NCBI GenBank assembly: GCA_024404025.1
Contig: JAKSQP010000018.1
Location: forward strand, 1-47,029
Reading direction: 5' to 3'
Source: Clostridia bacterium
GTDB taxonomy: Bacteria > Bacillota > Clostridia > Oscillospirales > Acutalibacteraceae
DNA: 47,029 nt
Below, piece by piece: positions 17,485 to 26,664 of this stretch. The stretch's first letter is position 1; the number at the start of each line of letters is the position of its first letter. The position numbers were made by a program, and so were the translations under genes. The notes beneath the pieces were generated by a model. The model did no database searches. It worked only from the letters and a program-made list of their open reading frames with translations, and was not told where the DNA came from.

Positions 17485-17513
17485 TGGACATTTTTGCATA
17501 GTTATGGTATTAT
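17485..17513 (+). promoter_or_regulatory. Promoter of the GPH symporter
   Basis: TGGACA (17485-17490), 17-nt spacer, TATTAT (17508-17513). A leader hairpin AAAAGAGA/TCTCTTTT (17523-17544) follows, then GAGGAGG as the RBS. Confidence 0.55.
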
Positions 17514-17571
17514 ATAGAGGCAAAAGAGATTCGGCTCTCTTTTACCTATAAATAATTGAGGAGGCTTTTTT

Positions 17572-19104
17572 ATGGATAAATCCGCAAAGGGAATCGACGC
17601 TTATTTTAACCGGAACAAATGGATTTACAGCATCGGCGGAATAGGCAGAGATATGTCCTATGCTCTTTTCACCAATTTTCTGCTGACCTATATTCTTTTC
17701 ACAAGAAGCGTTGACCAGGCACAGTTTACGGTGATCAGCACGATGCTTGTTATCTGCCGCATTTGGGACGGACTCAATGACCCTATAATGGGCGGAGTTG
17801 TTGAAAACACACGCACGAAATTCGGTAAATTCAAGCCGTGGATCATCATCGGCTGCATAACCAACGGTGCAACGGTTATTGCGATGTTCACAAACCGTCT
17901 TCAGGGCTGGAATTTCATTTATCTTTTCATTGTTCTTTATCTGCTTTGGGATATAACCTACACAATGAATGATATCGGCTACTGGTCAATGATGCCATCG
18001 CTTACGAGCAAGCCCGGCAACCGTGATAAAATCGTTGCGCTTGCAAACCTTTTCAGCGGTCTCGGAAATCTTGCAACAGTCGGCCTTGTTCCCATGCTCA
18101 CCGCAGGCAAAAACGCTCTCGGCGGCAACTCGATAAGCGCATACGCAATCGTTTCGGTGTTTGCCGTTTCAATGTTTATTATCTGCCAGATCTTTTGCTG
18201 CGCAGGCGTTAAGGAAGACCGCACCTCGAAGCCGGAGAAGGAAGAGAGAATCGGACTTAAGAAAATGTTTTCCGTTATTCTGCATAACGATCAGCTCCTT
18301 TGGGCAACTCTTATAACTCTTCTTTCAAACCTCAGCGGAGCAATGCTTACCGCTTTTGCGGCGTATTTCATCTATTTCAGATTCGGCTATGACGGCGGCA
18401 AGGTTACTCTTTTCACTGCCTTCTATGCAGGCGCAGCGGGAATTCTGCTTATGGTTTTCCCGATTCTCTGCAGAAAGTTTGTCAGAAAGAAAGCGCTTGC
18501 AATGGCGCTCGCTGTTGCAATTGTCGGCTATATCGGATTCATTATCGGCGGAACGGTCATTCCGTCTTCGATCAGCCTTTGGTTCCTTTGCGGCGCCGCA
18601 CTTGTTACCGGCTTCGGTCAGAATTGGTTTTCAATGGTCGTTATGGTTATTTTTACAAATACCATTGAGTATAACGAATATAAAACCGGTTCAAGAGATG
18701 AAGCGATCATTTTTTCACTTCGTCCGTTTATGTCCAAAATGTCAAGCGCACTTCAGCAGCTCATTGTTACGGTTGTTTATCTTGCAATCGGAATGACCGG
18801 GATAACGAATAAAATTTCCGGTTTTGAGCAGAATGCAAATATCTTAAGCAGCAAGGCGAGGGCGGATAATCTGCCGAATCTTGAGGCTGCTCTTAATAAG
18901 ATTGAAGCTGACAAGCTTTCCGGAATTCAGCAGGTGCTTTCGTCTGCGCCGGAATCAATGTCAATGAAGCTTGCTCTTTGTATGACGGTGATTCCCATTG
19001 TTCTTCTCATTTTGGCTTTTGCGATTTTAAGCAAAAAGAATAAGATCGATGAAGCAGAATATGACAGAATGATTGCCGAAATCGAAGCGAGAAAAAGCAA
19101 ATAA
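17572..19104 (+). CDS. GPH-family sugar:cation symporter (MFS)
   Basis: The 510-aa protein has about twelve membrane segments. The GPH signature is clear: RIWDGLNDPIMGGVVENTRTKFGKFKPWI (about residues 62-90), corresponding to the D-x3-DP-x-MG-x-x-D-x-T-x-T-x-x-G-x-x-RPW loop, and a later NTIEYNEYKTGSRDEAI loop typical of these carriers. GPH transporters take up glycosides, pentosides or uronides with Na+ or H+. The C-terminal 50 residues carry an extended charged tail. It could supply the GH127-like and GH110-like cytoplasmic enzymes of this region, which is an inference from location, as no direct operon link exists. Confidence 0.88.
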   Translation: MDKSAKGIDAYFNRNKWIYSIGGIGRDMSYALFTNFLLTYILFTRSVDQAQFTVISTMLVICRIWDGLNDPIMGGVVENTRTKFGKFKPWIIIGCITNGATVIAMFTNRLQGWNFIYLFIVLYLLWDITYTMNDIGYWSMMPSLTSKPGNRDKIVALANLFSGLGNLATVGLVPMLTAGKNALGGNSISAYAIVSVFAVSMFIICQIFCCAGVKEDRTSKPEKEERIGLKKMFSVILHNDQLLWATLITLLSNLSGAMLTAFAAYFIYFRFGYDGGKVTLFTAFYAGAAGILLMVFPILCRKFVRKKALAMALAVAIVGYIGFIIGGTVIPSSISLWFLCGAALVTGFGQNWFSMVVMVIFTNTIEYNEYKTGSRDEAIIFSLRPFMSKMSSALQQLIVTVVYLAIGMTGITNKISGFEQNANILSSKARADNLPNLEAALNKIEADKLSGIQQVLSSAPESMSMKLALCMTVIPIVLLILAFAILSKKNKIDEAEYDRMIAEIEARKSK

Positions 19105-19266
19105 TGCCCAAATTGGACAAAAGCTATAAAACGTATCCGCTGTATTATCTCCTTTTTGCGCATTATTTTCCTTTAAAATATAAAGTTGCCGAAAAAAATA
19201 ATCAAAAGAAAAAAAAGGGTGAAAATATTTTTGAATATCTGAAAAATAGCGGTTTTTTTACGCAAT

Positions 19267-19314
19267 TATAGGTAAAACTTGAATTTTCGTCAAAAATGTG
19301 ATATTATACCTATA
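19267..19314 (+). promoter_or_regulatory. Promoter and flanking inverted repeat of the small XRE gene
   Basis: TTGAAT (19279-19284), 17 nt, TATTAT (19302-19307). The promoter is bracketed by TATAGGTA (19267-19274) and TACCTATA (19307-19314), perfect 8-bp inverted copies that could be operators for the XRE product. The rest of 19105-19393 is AT-rich and I see no gene in it. Confidence 0.55.
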
Positions 19315-19393
19315 TTACGAAAATAAAGTAAATTCAGGTTCGGATTTAAAATATTTTATACAGATTGTATAATGCTCTTGTGGAGGCGAATTT

Positions 19394-19642
19394 ATGAGAA
19401 TCAGAAAACAGTCACTCGGCGACAGAAATATTGTCGGCGAAAAGGTTGAGGCCAGACGCAAAGAGATCAATATGAAGCAGAAGGATCTTCTTACCCAGCT
19501 TCAGATCAAAGGGGTTGACCTCAATGCTTCCGGACTTTCAAAGCTTGAAGGTCAGATTAGATATGTAACTGATTTTGAACTTAAGGCTCTTTCGGAAGTT
19601 CTCGGAATGACCGTTAATGAACTTCTTGGAATTGACGAATAA
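19394..19642 (+). CDS. Small XRE-family DNA-binding protein
   Basis: The 82-aa protein is almost entirely one helix-turn-helix domain (residues about 14-78: IVGEKVEARRKEINMKQ, SGLSKLEGQIRYVTDFELKALSEVLGMTVNELLG). It has no sensor domain. The RBS is GGAGG just ahead of the ATG. The paired inverted repeat around its promoter suggests self-repression. It may control the polymer genes next to it, but its terminator separates it from them, so that is only a guess. Confidence 0.8.
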   Translation: MRIRKQSLGDRNIVGEKVEARRKEINMKQKDLLTQLQIKGVDLNASGLSKLEGQIRYVTDFELKALSEVLGMTVNELLGIDE

Positions 19643-19678
19643 GATTACTACTTACCCTCTTATATACAACTCCTCTAT

Positions 19679-19706
19679 GAAGCCGTGCCCGTAAGGGTGC
19701 GGCTTC
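19679..19706 (+). terminator. Terminator after the small XRE gene
   Basis: GAAGCCG-TGCCC (19679-19690) pairs with GGGTG-CGGCTTC (19695-19706) around GTAA. A T5 run follows after ACCCTA. Confidence 0.7.
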
Positions 19707-19809
19707 ACCCTATTTTTCTGATTTCCGCATCTGAATCAGTTGGTTAGTCACTATGCGGTAATTATTGACTTTTAAATGCTCTTATGTTATTCTTTTTTTG
19801 GTGAAAAAC

Positions 19810-20928
19810 ATGAAAGCGTTTTTGCGTAAACTCATTCCGATTGAAAAAAGATTAACCTTTTTCAGATTTATAAACAGAATATTTTTTGCATTCTGCGGGC
19901 TTTTTCCGATAAAAAACAGAGTCCTTTTTTATTCGATCCGTGCCGACGGAAAGCTGCTTGAAAACAGCCGTATGGTTTATGACGCGCTCGATTGCGAAAA
20001 AATTATCTGGGCGAATAAGCTTCCGCATCCGCAGAAGATTCAGCCGAAGGTCTGCTTTTATCTGCTGACAAGCAAGGTCATCGTTACTGACGATTACTGC
20101 CGCTATATGCGCTCTTTAAAGCTGCGCAGGGGTCAGAAGCTTATCCAGATATGGCACGCAGGCGGAGCCTTTAAAAGCTTCGGGCTTGATGCTCCGTCAA
20201 AGCTCACCGAAGCGCAGGAGAGAGCGACTCATTCGCAGTATTCCGCCGTTATCGTTACGGGCGAGGATTGCAGAAAGTTCTTTGCAGGTGCATTCGGCGT
20301 AAGCGAAGAAATCTGCCTTCCGCTCGGTTTGCCGAGAACGGATAAGCTCCTTGCGGAAAAGGATTTGATGAAGGAGCATTTCTTTAAAACGCATCCGGAA
20401 TTCAGCGGCAAAAAGATATATCTTTATTGCCCGACCTTCCGTGAAATCAAAGGCGAAAGAATCGTTTATAATGCCGGCATCGATTGGCAGAAGCTGAATG
20501 ATTCGCTTTTTGAAAATGAAATATTCATTCTCAAAAGGCACCCTATGATGGATTATGATATGCTCGGCGGAAAATTTGAAAAGATTTTTGATTTATCTGA
20601 TGAATCAACTCTTGAGCTTGCCGCTGCGTGCAGCGTTATGATAACGGATTATTCTTCGGTTTCTCATGATGCGGTGCTTCTAGGAAAGCCGTCGGTCTTC
20701 TATTGCCCCGATTATAAGGAATACGAAAGAGATTTCTATCTTAAATTTCCCGATGATCTGCCGGGCGAGCTGATAACCGATGACGGCGAGCTGCTTGAAA
20801 GCATCCGCAGGGCAGAAAAAGACCCGCCCGTTGACCGAATGGAAAAATTCAGAATCGGGCAGGTAGGAGCCTGCGACGGTCATTCAACCGAACGGGTCGC
20901 AGAGCTTATTATGAGTTGGATGAAATAA
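19810..20928 (+). CDS. CDP-glycerol/ribitol phosphotransferase-like protein (TagF/TarL family)
   Basis: The 372-aa protein belongs to the Glyphos_transf family that adds glycerol-phosphate or ribitol-phosphate units to teichoic acid. Motifs: IQIWHAGGAFKSFG (about residues 113-126), LPLGLPRTD, YCPTFRE, LKRHP and ITDYSSVSHDAVLLGKP (about residues 277-293). The His of the WHA motif and the DYSS motif are catalytic-site features and are intact. The N-terminus is hydrophobic and basic (FLRKLIPIEKRLTFF), suiting peripheral membrane binding. It lies opposite to and overlaps by 20 bp the tail of a second such gene, so the two are convergent paralogues with separate promoters. The GTG at 19801 is an alternative start. 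Confidence 0.82.
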   Translation: MKAFLRKLIPIEKRLTFFRFINRIFFAFCGLFPIKNRVLFYSIRADGKLLENSRMVYDALDCEKIIWANKLPHPQKIQPKVCFYLLTSKVIVTDDYCRYMRSLKLRRGQKLIQIWHAGGAFKSFGLDAPSKLTEAQERATHSQYSAVIVTGEDCRKFFAGAFGVSEEICLPLGLPRTDKLLAEKDLMKEHFFKTHPEFSGKKIYLYCPTFREIKGERIVYNAGIDWQKLNDSLFENEIFILKRHPMMDYDMLGGKFEKIFDLSDESTLELAAACSVMITDYSSVSHDAVLLGKPSVFYCPDYKEYERDFYLKFPDDLPGELITDDGELLESIRRAEKDPPVDRMEKFRIGQVGACDGHSTERVAELIMSWMK

Positions 20929-22030
20929 CGGCATCGAAAATTCTTTTGGCGTTGCCGCAATCGAAATAATCAAAATTGAATTCCCTGAAGCTTTGAAGTT
21001 TTTCTTCGGAGCTTCGGGGATTTTTTATCGCTTCAATAACGCCGTCAAAGTTTTTTGCAACCTTTCCGGGAACATAGCTTTCATAATCGAAATAGAAAGA
21101 ACGCTCTTTTTCATATTCTTCAAGGTCAAATGCAAAGAATATGCAGGGCTTCATAAGAAGCGCAAAATCCATGCACACGGATGAATAATCGGTTATGACC
21201 ATATCGCAGATATGCGTCAGCATTCCGATGTCTTCTTTTGTAACATCCGTTGTTCCTTTAACGGGCGAAGCGGAGTTTATCTGCGGATGAAGCTTTATAA
21301 GAAGACGATATTCGCCGCCGAGCTCTGCATTGAATTTTCCGGCGTTGATATGAGAAAGGAGCGCTGAATCCTTTTCGGGATCTTCTCTGAAGGTCGGCGC
21401 ATAGAGGATAAGCTTTTTGCCCCTGCATTCGGGATATTTTTCATCAAAAGTTTTTCGCAATGAAGAAATGTCACATTCCGCCAAAAGCTCATCAACTCTC
21501 GGAGAGCCGAGCGGCAGAACCTTGCTTATGTCTGTTCCGAATGCTTCGGCATAAAGAGGAGCAACATTCCTTGAAGAGCAGATAATATGATCAAGCTTTT
21601 TGGAGCAGGCTTTTTCTCTTCTGATGATTTCATCGGGAAGGGGAGCGGAAATGCCGAATTTTTTGAAAGCTCCTTCTGCGTGCCAGAGCTGGATAACGGT
21701 TGCCTCCGGCGAAAAATTCAGCTTTGCCATCGGCATAAAATTATCATTGAGAAAAACATATCTGCTTTCCGCAAGCTTTTTTGCTCCCGAAGTAAAGAAA
21801 CCGATTGCTTTGAAAAACGAAGAAAATCCGCTTATTTTAAGATCACGGGTCGAAACGGAAACGGTTTCATATCCGCCGAGAGCTTCAACATATTTTTTCA
21901 TTATGCCGAGCGAATCATGGTTGCCGCCGTTATGAGGAGCAACAAAAGCAACTCTGTTGTTTTTCAAAGGAAAAATCTTCCTGAAAAGGTTGAAAAACAG
22001 CGCATAGAGATTATAGAAAAGATTTTTCAA
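20909..22030 (-). CDS. CDP-glycerol/ribitol phosphotransferase-like protein (TagF/TarL family), second copy
   Basis: The 373-aa protein has the same architecture as its convergent neighbour: IQLWHAEGAFKKFG, LPLGSPRVDEL, YAPTFRED, IKLHP and ITDYSSVCMDFALLMKP. An N-terminal hydrophobic stretch (YNLYALFFNLFRKIF) should place it on the inner face of the membrane. It is the last gene of the minus-strand polymer operon, 13 bp after a GT2 gene. With the TarI/TarJ-like genes upstream, the donor is likely CDP-ribitol, making it a TarL-type enzyme. The donor cannot be read from sequence, and glycerol-phosphate is the alternative. Confidence 0.82.
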   Translation of the reverse strand: MKNLFYNLYALFFNLFRKIFPLKNNRVAFVAPHNGGNHDSLGIMKKYVEALGGYETVSVSTRDLKISGFSSFFKAIGFFTSGAKKLAESRYVFLNDNFMPMAKLNFSPEATVIQLWHAEGAFKKFGISAPLPDEIIRREKACSKKLDHIICSSRNVAPLYAEAFGTDISKVLPLGSPRVDELLAECDISSLRKTFDEKYPECRGKKLILYAPTFREDPEKDSALLSHINAGKFNAELGGEYRLLIKLHPQINSASPVKGTTDVTKEDIGMLTHICDMVITDYSSVCMDFALLMKPCIFFAFDLEEYEKERSFYFDYESYVPGKVAKNFDGVIEAIKNPRSSEEKLQSFREFNFDYFDCGNAKRIFDAVISSNS

Positions 22031-22043
22031 TTTTATCCCTCAA

Positions 22044-23330
22044 TCATTTTTTGAATTTAAGAAAAAGGAATGCGCAATGTTTAATGACGAATGCCGGCAG
22101 AATGCCGAGCTTTGTGTTTTCTTTCAGAAAGAATATTACTCTGAAAAGGCGGCTGTCAACGGATTTTTTTCCCGAAAGAGAAATAGTCACTCTGCCTTTC
22201 GGCTTATCGGACGCAGGATGAATATTTTCCATCCTGTCTTCGGGCATATCTTTTATCAGAAGCTCAAACATCGGGAGCGACTGATGAAACATTGATTTGA
22301 GGAAAGAGGATGTCGGCTTCGCATTTCTGACCTTAACGCTCAAAAACGGCGTTTCGGCAATTTCTTTTCTTGATGCAAGAGCAATGCCCAGCTCCTTATA
22401 TTTTTCATCGCAGAACTTAAGCTTTTCGGGCTTCATCTGCGAGCGAAGCTCTCTGCATTTTTCGCTGATAAAGGCGAGCGTTTCATCGTCTGCGCCCCAT
22501 AAAAGACGATAAAATTCGTTCATCAGAGTGCAATAAGTTTTAACAATAAGCTCCTGGCGGTAGTCATCCTTATCAATGCAGGTGCAGTCTTCTTTTTCAA
22601 TGGCGATTTCCGCCTCTGATTTGATAATATCAAGCGATCTGATAAAATCTTTAACATAAACAATATTGACTGTCTGCGTGACCGAAGGATGCTCTTCCGG
22701 GTCGCAGCGGCGATATTTTGCAACTGCTTCCGGAACGCCTGTGATGACCGGGGAGAGCTTATAAATGAAGCTCATATTGAATGCGCCGTCTTCGCTGTAT
22801 CTTGTTGAGGGGAAGCGGACATCCGAATTTTTCAGCATTGAAGTGCGGAACGCTTTGTTGCCGATAAGAAAATTCCAGACAAGGCGTTTATCAAAGCGGT
22901 CAATATAATCCTCCTGCGAAAGCTCTTTTGCAATCGGGTTATCCTCCTCGCTGCCGAAGCCGAAGCGCCGCATCCGGAATATCGCCATATCAGCATTTTT
23001 TTCTTCCATACGGTTATAGATTCTTTCAAGAGCATCGGCGCTGAGAAGATCGTCGCTGTCAAGGAAAAGAGCATATTTTCCCTCTGCATACTGAATTCCG
23101 TGATTTCTTGCGGAGGAAACGCCGCCGTTCGGCTGATGAATAACGGTTATATTTTTATATTTTACCGAAAAATCATCGGCAATTTGAGCCGTTGAATCGG
23201 TTGCACCGTCGATAACAATGATTATCTGAATTTCTTTCAGAGTCTGATTAATAAGGCATTCAACGGTTTCGCCGATGAATGCCTCTGAATTATAAGCCGG
23301 TATGATAACGGAAAATTTAAAATCTTTCAT
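22044..23330 (-). CDS. GT2 glycosyltransferase with C-terminal extension
   Basis: The 428-aa protein has an N-terminal GT-A domain: FSVIIPAYNSEAFIGETVECLINQTL, then FLDSDDLLSADA with the DxD metal-binding motif near residue 90, then a catalytic region with YSEDGAFN. The last 170 residues are not part of the GT2 core and end in a basic, hydrophobic segment. It probably transfers a sugar onto the surface polymer or its linkage unit at the inner membrane. ATG 23330 fits the family start; an in-frame ATG at 23345 overlaps the upstream tarJ-like gene by 13 bp and would allow coupling. Confidence 0.82.
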   Translation of the reverse strand: MKDFKFSVIIPAYNSEAFIGETVECLINQTLKEIQIIIVIDGATDSTAQIADDFSVKYKNITVIHQPNGGVSSARNHGIQYAEGKYALFLDSDDLLSADALERIYNRMEEKNADMAIFRMRRFGFGSEEDNPIAKELSQEDYIDRFDKRLVWNFLIGNKAFRTSMLKNSDVRFPSTRYSEDGAFNMSFIYKLSPVITGVPEAVAKYRRCDPEEHPSVTQTVNIVYVKDFIRSLDIIKSEAEIAIEKEDCTCIDKDDYRQELIVKTYCTLMNEFYRLLWGADDETLAFISEKCRELRSQMKPEKLKFCDEKYKELGIALASRKEIAETPFLSVKVRNAKPTSSFLKSMFHQSLPMFELLIKDMPEDRMENIHPASDKPKGRVTISLSGKKSVDSRLFRVIFFLKENTKLGILPAFVIKHCAFLFLKFKK

Positions 23331-23332
23331 TC

Positions 23333-24355
23333 TTATTTCATCCATTTTAAAACAGTTTTGCCGAAATTGCGGCTGATATCCTGCGAAAATGCCGAATGAA
23401 TATCGGGAATTGAACGTATCTCAACAACGCTGCCGATGATATTTTCAAGATATTCCGCTATCTGCGGATTATCCTTGAGAATCTGCATCGTGCGCTCAAA
23501 ATCGGCAACTCCGCTTCTGCTTGAGCCGAAAAGACGAAGTCCTTTTTCAAGCACCATTCTTGTGTTGATTCCGATAAAGCTTTCGCTCACGCCCATAAGA
23601 CCGATTGAGCCTTCAGGGTTTATCATATCAATAATCTGTGCAATTGCAAATCTTGAAGCTTCGCCGCCGACGCATTCAAAGCCGTGGTCGATGGTTAAAT
23701 CTTCGGGAATATGGTCAACATGGAAAGTTCCGTCTGCAAATGAAAAATAGCCGAGCTTTTCATAGACTGTGCCGAAAATATAAAGCTTTGAATACGGATA
23801 AAGCGCACGAAGAATAAGAGCCGTTATGAAGCCGACATTTCCGTCGCCCCATACGCCGATCGAATCCTTTCGGCTGTGTGAAAATCTTTCAAAACGGCTG
23901 ACTGCGTGAACGGCAACGCTGATAAGCTCCGTAAACGAAGCTATCCTTAAATCAAGACCTTCGGGCACACGCACGAGGCGGTCATAAGAAATATCAATAT
24001 AATCACGCAGGAAGCCGTCATATCCGCTTGAGCAGAAGTGGCTTGAACGCCTGTAATTTTCGGCAATAATATCGTCATCCTCCGTAGGAGTATTCGGAAC
24101 GGGAACAACGAGCTCACCTTTTTTGAAATGACCCGTCGGGTCAAAAACGACCCTTGCAACGCATTCGTGGATAAGCGCCATCGGGAGCTTTTCTTTCAGC
24201 GCCTCACGGCTTCTGTTGCCGAGATAATATCTTTGGTCCGCCTTGCAGATCGAGAGATATTCGGGGCGGAGAATAACGCTTGTTTTCAGGTCCGGCTCGG
24301 TGCAGGCAATGTCGATCATGCCGGGTGCAACGAGTCTGTAAACTGCATTAATCAT
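23333..24355 (-). CDS. tarJ: Ribulose-5-phosphate reductase (TarJ-like, zinc alcohol dehydrogenase family)
   Basis: The 340-aa protein looks like a medium-chain dehydrogenase with a GVWGDGNVGFITALILRALYP nucleotide-binding motif near residues 167-187, an N-terminal ICKADQRYYLG segment and HECVARVVFDPTGHFKKGE typical of TarJ/Bcs1 proteins. TarJ reduces ribulose 5-phosphate to ribitol 5-phosphate with NADPH, the substrate for the cytidylyltransferase encoded just upstream. The two genes overlap by 8 bp, which strongly supports the pairing. The product feeds CDP-ribitol synthesis for ribitol-phosphate polymer. Confidence 0.85.
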   Translation of the reverse strand: MINAVYRLVAPGMIDIACTEPDLKTSVILRPEYLSICKADQRYYLGNRSREALKEKLPMALIHECVARVVFDPTGHFKKGELVVPVPNTPTEDDDIIAENYRRSSHFCSSGYDGFLRDYIDISYDRLVRVPEGLDLRIASFTELISVAVHAVSRFERFSHSRKDSIGVWGDGNVGFITALILRALYPYSKLYIFGTVYEKLGYFSFADGTFHVDHIPEDLTIDHGFECVGGEASRFAIAQIIDMINPEGSIGLMGVSESFIGINTRMVLEKGLRLFGSSRSGVADFERTMQILKDNPQIAEYLENIIGSVVEIRSIPDIHSAFSQDISRNFGKTVLKWMK

Positions 24356-25064
24356 TGTCGTCCTTGCCTTTCAGAAGGGTCTGAGCAACCTTCAGGTCAT
24401 AGGGATAGGTGATTTTTATGTTGAAAACCTCGCCGTTTACCATATAGACATCCTTATTTTTGATTGAGAATATCTTGCAGGCATCGGTGAGAATGGCTTT
24501 TTCTTCTTCGGTAAGGCTTGCGAGAACTCTTTCAAGCTCTTTGAGGCGGAAGGACTGCGGAGTCTGACCCTGATACATCTTTTTTCTGTCGGGGATGCAG
24601 CTTATAATGCTTCCGTTTTCGCTTTCAACGATGGTATCCGTTGCGGGAATGACTGTGTCGCAGGCGCCGTATTTAAGAGCGGCATCAACATTTTCATCAA
24701 TCATTCTGTGAGTGAGGAATGGTCTGACGGCATCATGGGTAACGATAACCGTATCCTCATCGGTTTCATAGTTTTCTTCAATGAATTTTATGGCGTTTTC
24801 AAGGGTGCCGTTTCTGCTGTCGCCGCCCTGAATAACGCTGATTTTCTTGCCTTCGGGGATGAATTTTGCAACGAGCGAGCGGGTGTGGGCAACCCAGGGC
24901 TTCGGGCAGAGAACGATTATTTCATCTATCTTTTCATTGATGAAGAATTTTTCGATTGTGTGGATAATGATGGGCTTTGAGCCGAGCTCAAGATACTGCT
25001 TCGGAGTGTCGGAATTGCCCATACGGCTGCCGACGCCGCCTGCAAAAACTGCAGCAAATATCAT
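24348..25064 (-). CDS. tarI: Ribitol-5-phosphate cytidylyltransferase (TarI-like, IspD family)
   Basis: The 238-aa protein has the nucleotidyltransferase start IFAAVFAGGVGSRMG (a GG-x-GxRMG loop with Arg14), PKQYLELGSKPIIIHTIEKF, VTHDAVRPF near residue 110 and YQGQTPQSFR near residue 163, all shared by IspD and TarI. TarI makes CDP-ribitol from CTP and ribitol 5-phosphate. Fusion-like coupling to tarJ and the surrounding polymer genes point to TarI rather than IspD of the isoprenoid pathway. The RBS is AAGGAAG before ATG. Confidence 0.85.
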   Translation of the reverse strand: MIFAAVFAGGVGSRMGNSDTPKQYLELGSKPIIIHTIEKFFINEKIDEIIVLCPKPWVAHTRSLVAKFIPEGKKISVIQGGDSRNGTLENAIKFIEENYETDEDTVIVTHDAVRPFLTHRMIDENVDAALKYGACDTVIPATDTIVESENGSIISCIPDRKKMYQGQTPQSFRLKELERVLASLTEEEKAILTDACKIFSIKNKDVYMVNGEVFNIKITYPYDLKVAQTLLKGKDDND

Positions 25065-25094
25065 GATTATCTTCCTTTCCTTGAAGTAAGATCA

Positions 25095-25838
25095 TTACTT
25101 TTTCTTTATCATTTCTTCATATTGAGCGCAGATTTCTTTTGCCGTGCCCTGCGCAATGAGTTTGCCGTGGTCAAGAATAATTGCCTTGTTGCATATGTTC
25201 AGCACCTGCTCCGTGCTGTGGGAAACAAAAAGCACGGTTATGCCTTTTTCAAACATTGAGCGGATTTTGTTTTCGCTCTTTTTTCTGAATTTTGCATCGC
25301 CGACCGAAAGCACTTCGTCAAGAATGAGAATTTCAGGCTCAACTGCGGTTGCGATTGCAAAGCCGAGCCTTGCTCTCATGCCGGATGAATAATTCTTAAC
25401 GGGAACATCAATAAAATCTTTAAGCTCGGAAAATTCGACTATCTGGTCATATTTCTGTTCAATGAATTTTCTTGAATAGCCCATTGTTGCGCCGTAAAGG
25501 AAGATATTTTCTTTTCCTGAATAATTCATATCGAAGCCTGCGCCGAGTTCAAGCATCGGGGCAATGATTCCGCTGACCTCAACCGTTCCTTCGGTGGGCT
25601 TGAGAACGCCGGAAATGACCTTGAGCAAGGTTGATTTGCCTGCTCCGTTGAAGCCGAGAACGCCGACTCTGTCGCCCTTTTCAACGGTAAATGATATATC
25701 CTTGAGCGCCCAGAATTCAGTAAAATGGAGCTTGCGGGTAACAAGCTTGATAAAATATTCTTTTAAATTATCGACCTTTTCCTTGTTGAGATTGAAAAGC
25801 ATACTCATATGGTCGACTTTGATTGCAGGTTTACCCAT
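25095..25838 (-). CDS. Polysaccharide/teichoic acid ABC exporter, ATP-binding subunit (TagH-like)
   Basis: The 247-aa protein has Walker A GFNGAGKST (about residue 62), signature YSSGMRARLGFA, Walker B ILILDEVLSVGD and switch-His SH in FVSHS. VSGIIAPMLELGAGFD is typical of the TagH/Wzt/RfbE-type exporters of finished polymers. It lacks a C-terminal carbohydrate-binding domain, so chain recognition would not involve such a module. It pairs with the permease gene 15 bp upstream to move undecaprenyl-linked polymer across the membrane. Confidence 0.9.
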   Translation of the reverse strand: MGKPAIKVDHMSMLFNLNKEKVDNLKEYFIKLVTRKLHFTEFWALKDISFTVEKGDRVGVLGFNGAGKSTLLKVISGVLKPTEGTVEVSGIIAPMLELGAGFDMNYSGKENIFLYGATMGYSRKFIEQKYDQIVEFSELKDFIDVPVKNYSSGMRARLGFAIATAVEPEILILDEVLSVGDAKFRKKSENKIRSMFEKGITVLFVSHSTEQVLNICNKAIILDHGKLIAQGTAKEICAQYEEMIKKK

Positions 25839-25853
25839 GGTATCCTTTCTCCT

Positions 25854-26663
25854 TTAAATATGGAGGATGAACTTATCCTGCTTCTTATAGAATGCGAAAA
25901 CGCCGATAAGAAGCACAAGAAAGCTGAAGCCGAGCGAATAGAGCAGATGATATATATCAAACATTCTGCCGTAAAGCACGCAGCAGCGGAACATTTCCGT
26001 TATGGAATAAAGCGGATTTGCTTTGAGCAGATAATTGAATATCGGAGTTTGGATATTGAGCTGGTCTATCTGATAAAAAATGGGAGTCAGATAGAAGAGA
26101 AGCATACAAAATACCTCATAGAGATATTCAACATCTTTGAAAAAGACTTCAAGGGTCGAGAGGATCATTCCGACTCCGAGCGAGAGAATGAGCAGAACGA
26201 TAATCGGAATCGGGAAGAGGAAAATATATCCCGTGATGTGAGGCGGTTCTGCCGAGAAGAAATAGAAATAGATAATGAAGCAGGCGAGAACGGAGAGCGA
26301 GATAACGAATGTTATGAAATTGGCGATAACATTTGAAAGAGGGTAGATGTATTTCGGAACATAGACTTTCTTTATAACGGATGCGCTGTTTCTGATTGAG
26401 CGCATTGCTCTCTTGGTTGCCTGAGAATAGAATTCATAAATCAATCGTCCGCAAAGAAGATAGATCGGATAATTGACTATCTGGCTTCCCTTTCTTCCGA
26501 AAACATTTCCGAAGATGATAACGAGAATTATCGTTGTCAGCAAAGGCTGAAGAAATGTCCAGAACATACCGAGAACGGAATCACGGTATTGAAGCTTTAT
26601 GTTTTTACGCACGATTTCATAAAGCAGAAATCTGTACTTATGGAAATTCTTTATATATTTCAT
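25854..26663 (-). CDS. Polysaccharide/teichoic acid ABC exporter, permease subunit (TagG-like)
   Basis: The 269-aa protein has six membrane segments of ABC-2 type. The start MKYIKNFHKYRFLLYEIVRKNIKLQYRDSVLGMFWTFLQPL (shown in part) is characteristic of TagG/Wzm/RfbA permeases, with LQYRDSVLG as the conserved amphipathic helix. A later YLTPIFY segment is also conserved. The stop and the next start are 15 bp apart, and the gene follows the GT2 at 26665 by one base, so all are read as one operon. Confidence 0.9.
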   Translation of the reverse strand: MKYIKNFHKYRFLLYEIVRKNIKLQYRDSVLGMFWTFLQPLLTTIILVIIFGNVFGRKGSQIVNYPIYLLCGRLIYEFYSQATKRAMRSIRNSASVIKKVYVPKYIYPLSNVIANFITFVISLSVLACFIIYFYFFSAEPPHITGYIFLFPIPIIVLLILSLGVGMILSTLEVFFKDVEYLYEVFCMLLFYLTPIFYQIDQLNIQTPIFNYLLKANPLYSITEMFRCCVLYGRMFDIYHLLYSLGFSFLVLLIGVFAFYKKQDKFILHI

Positions 26664-26664
26664 A

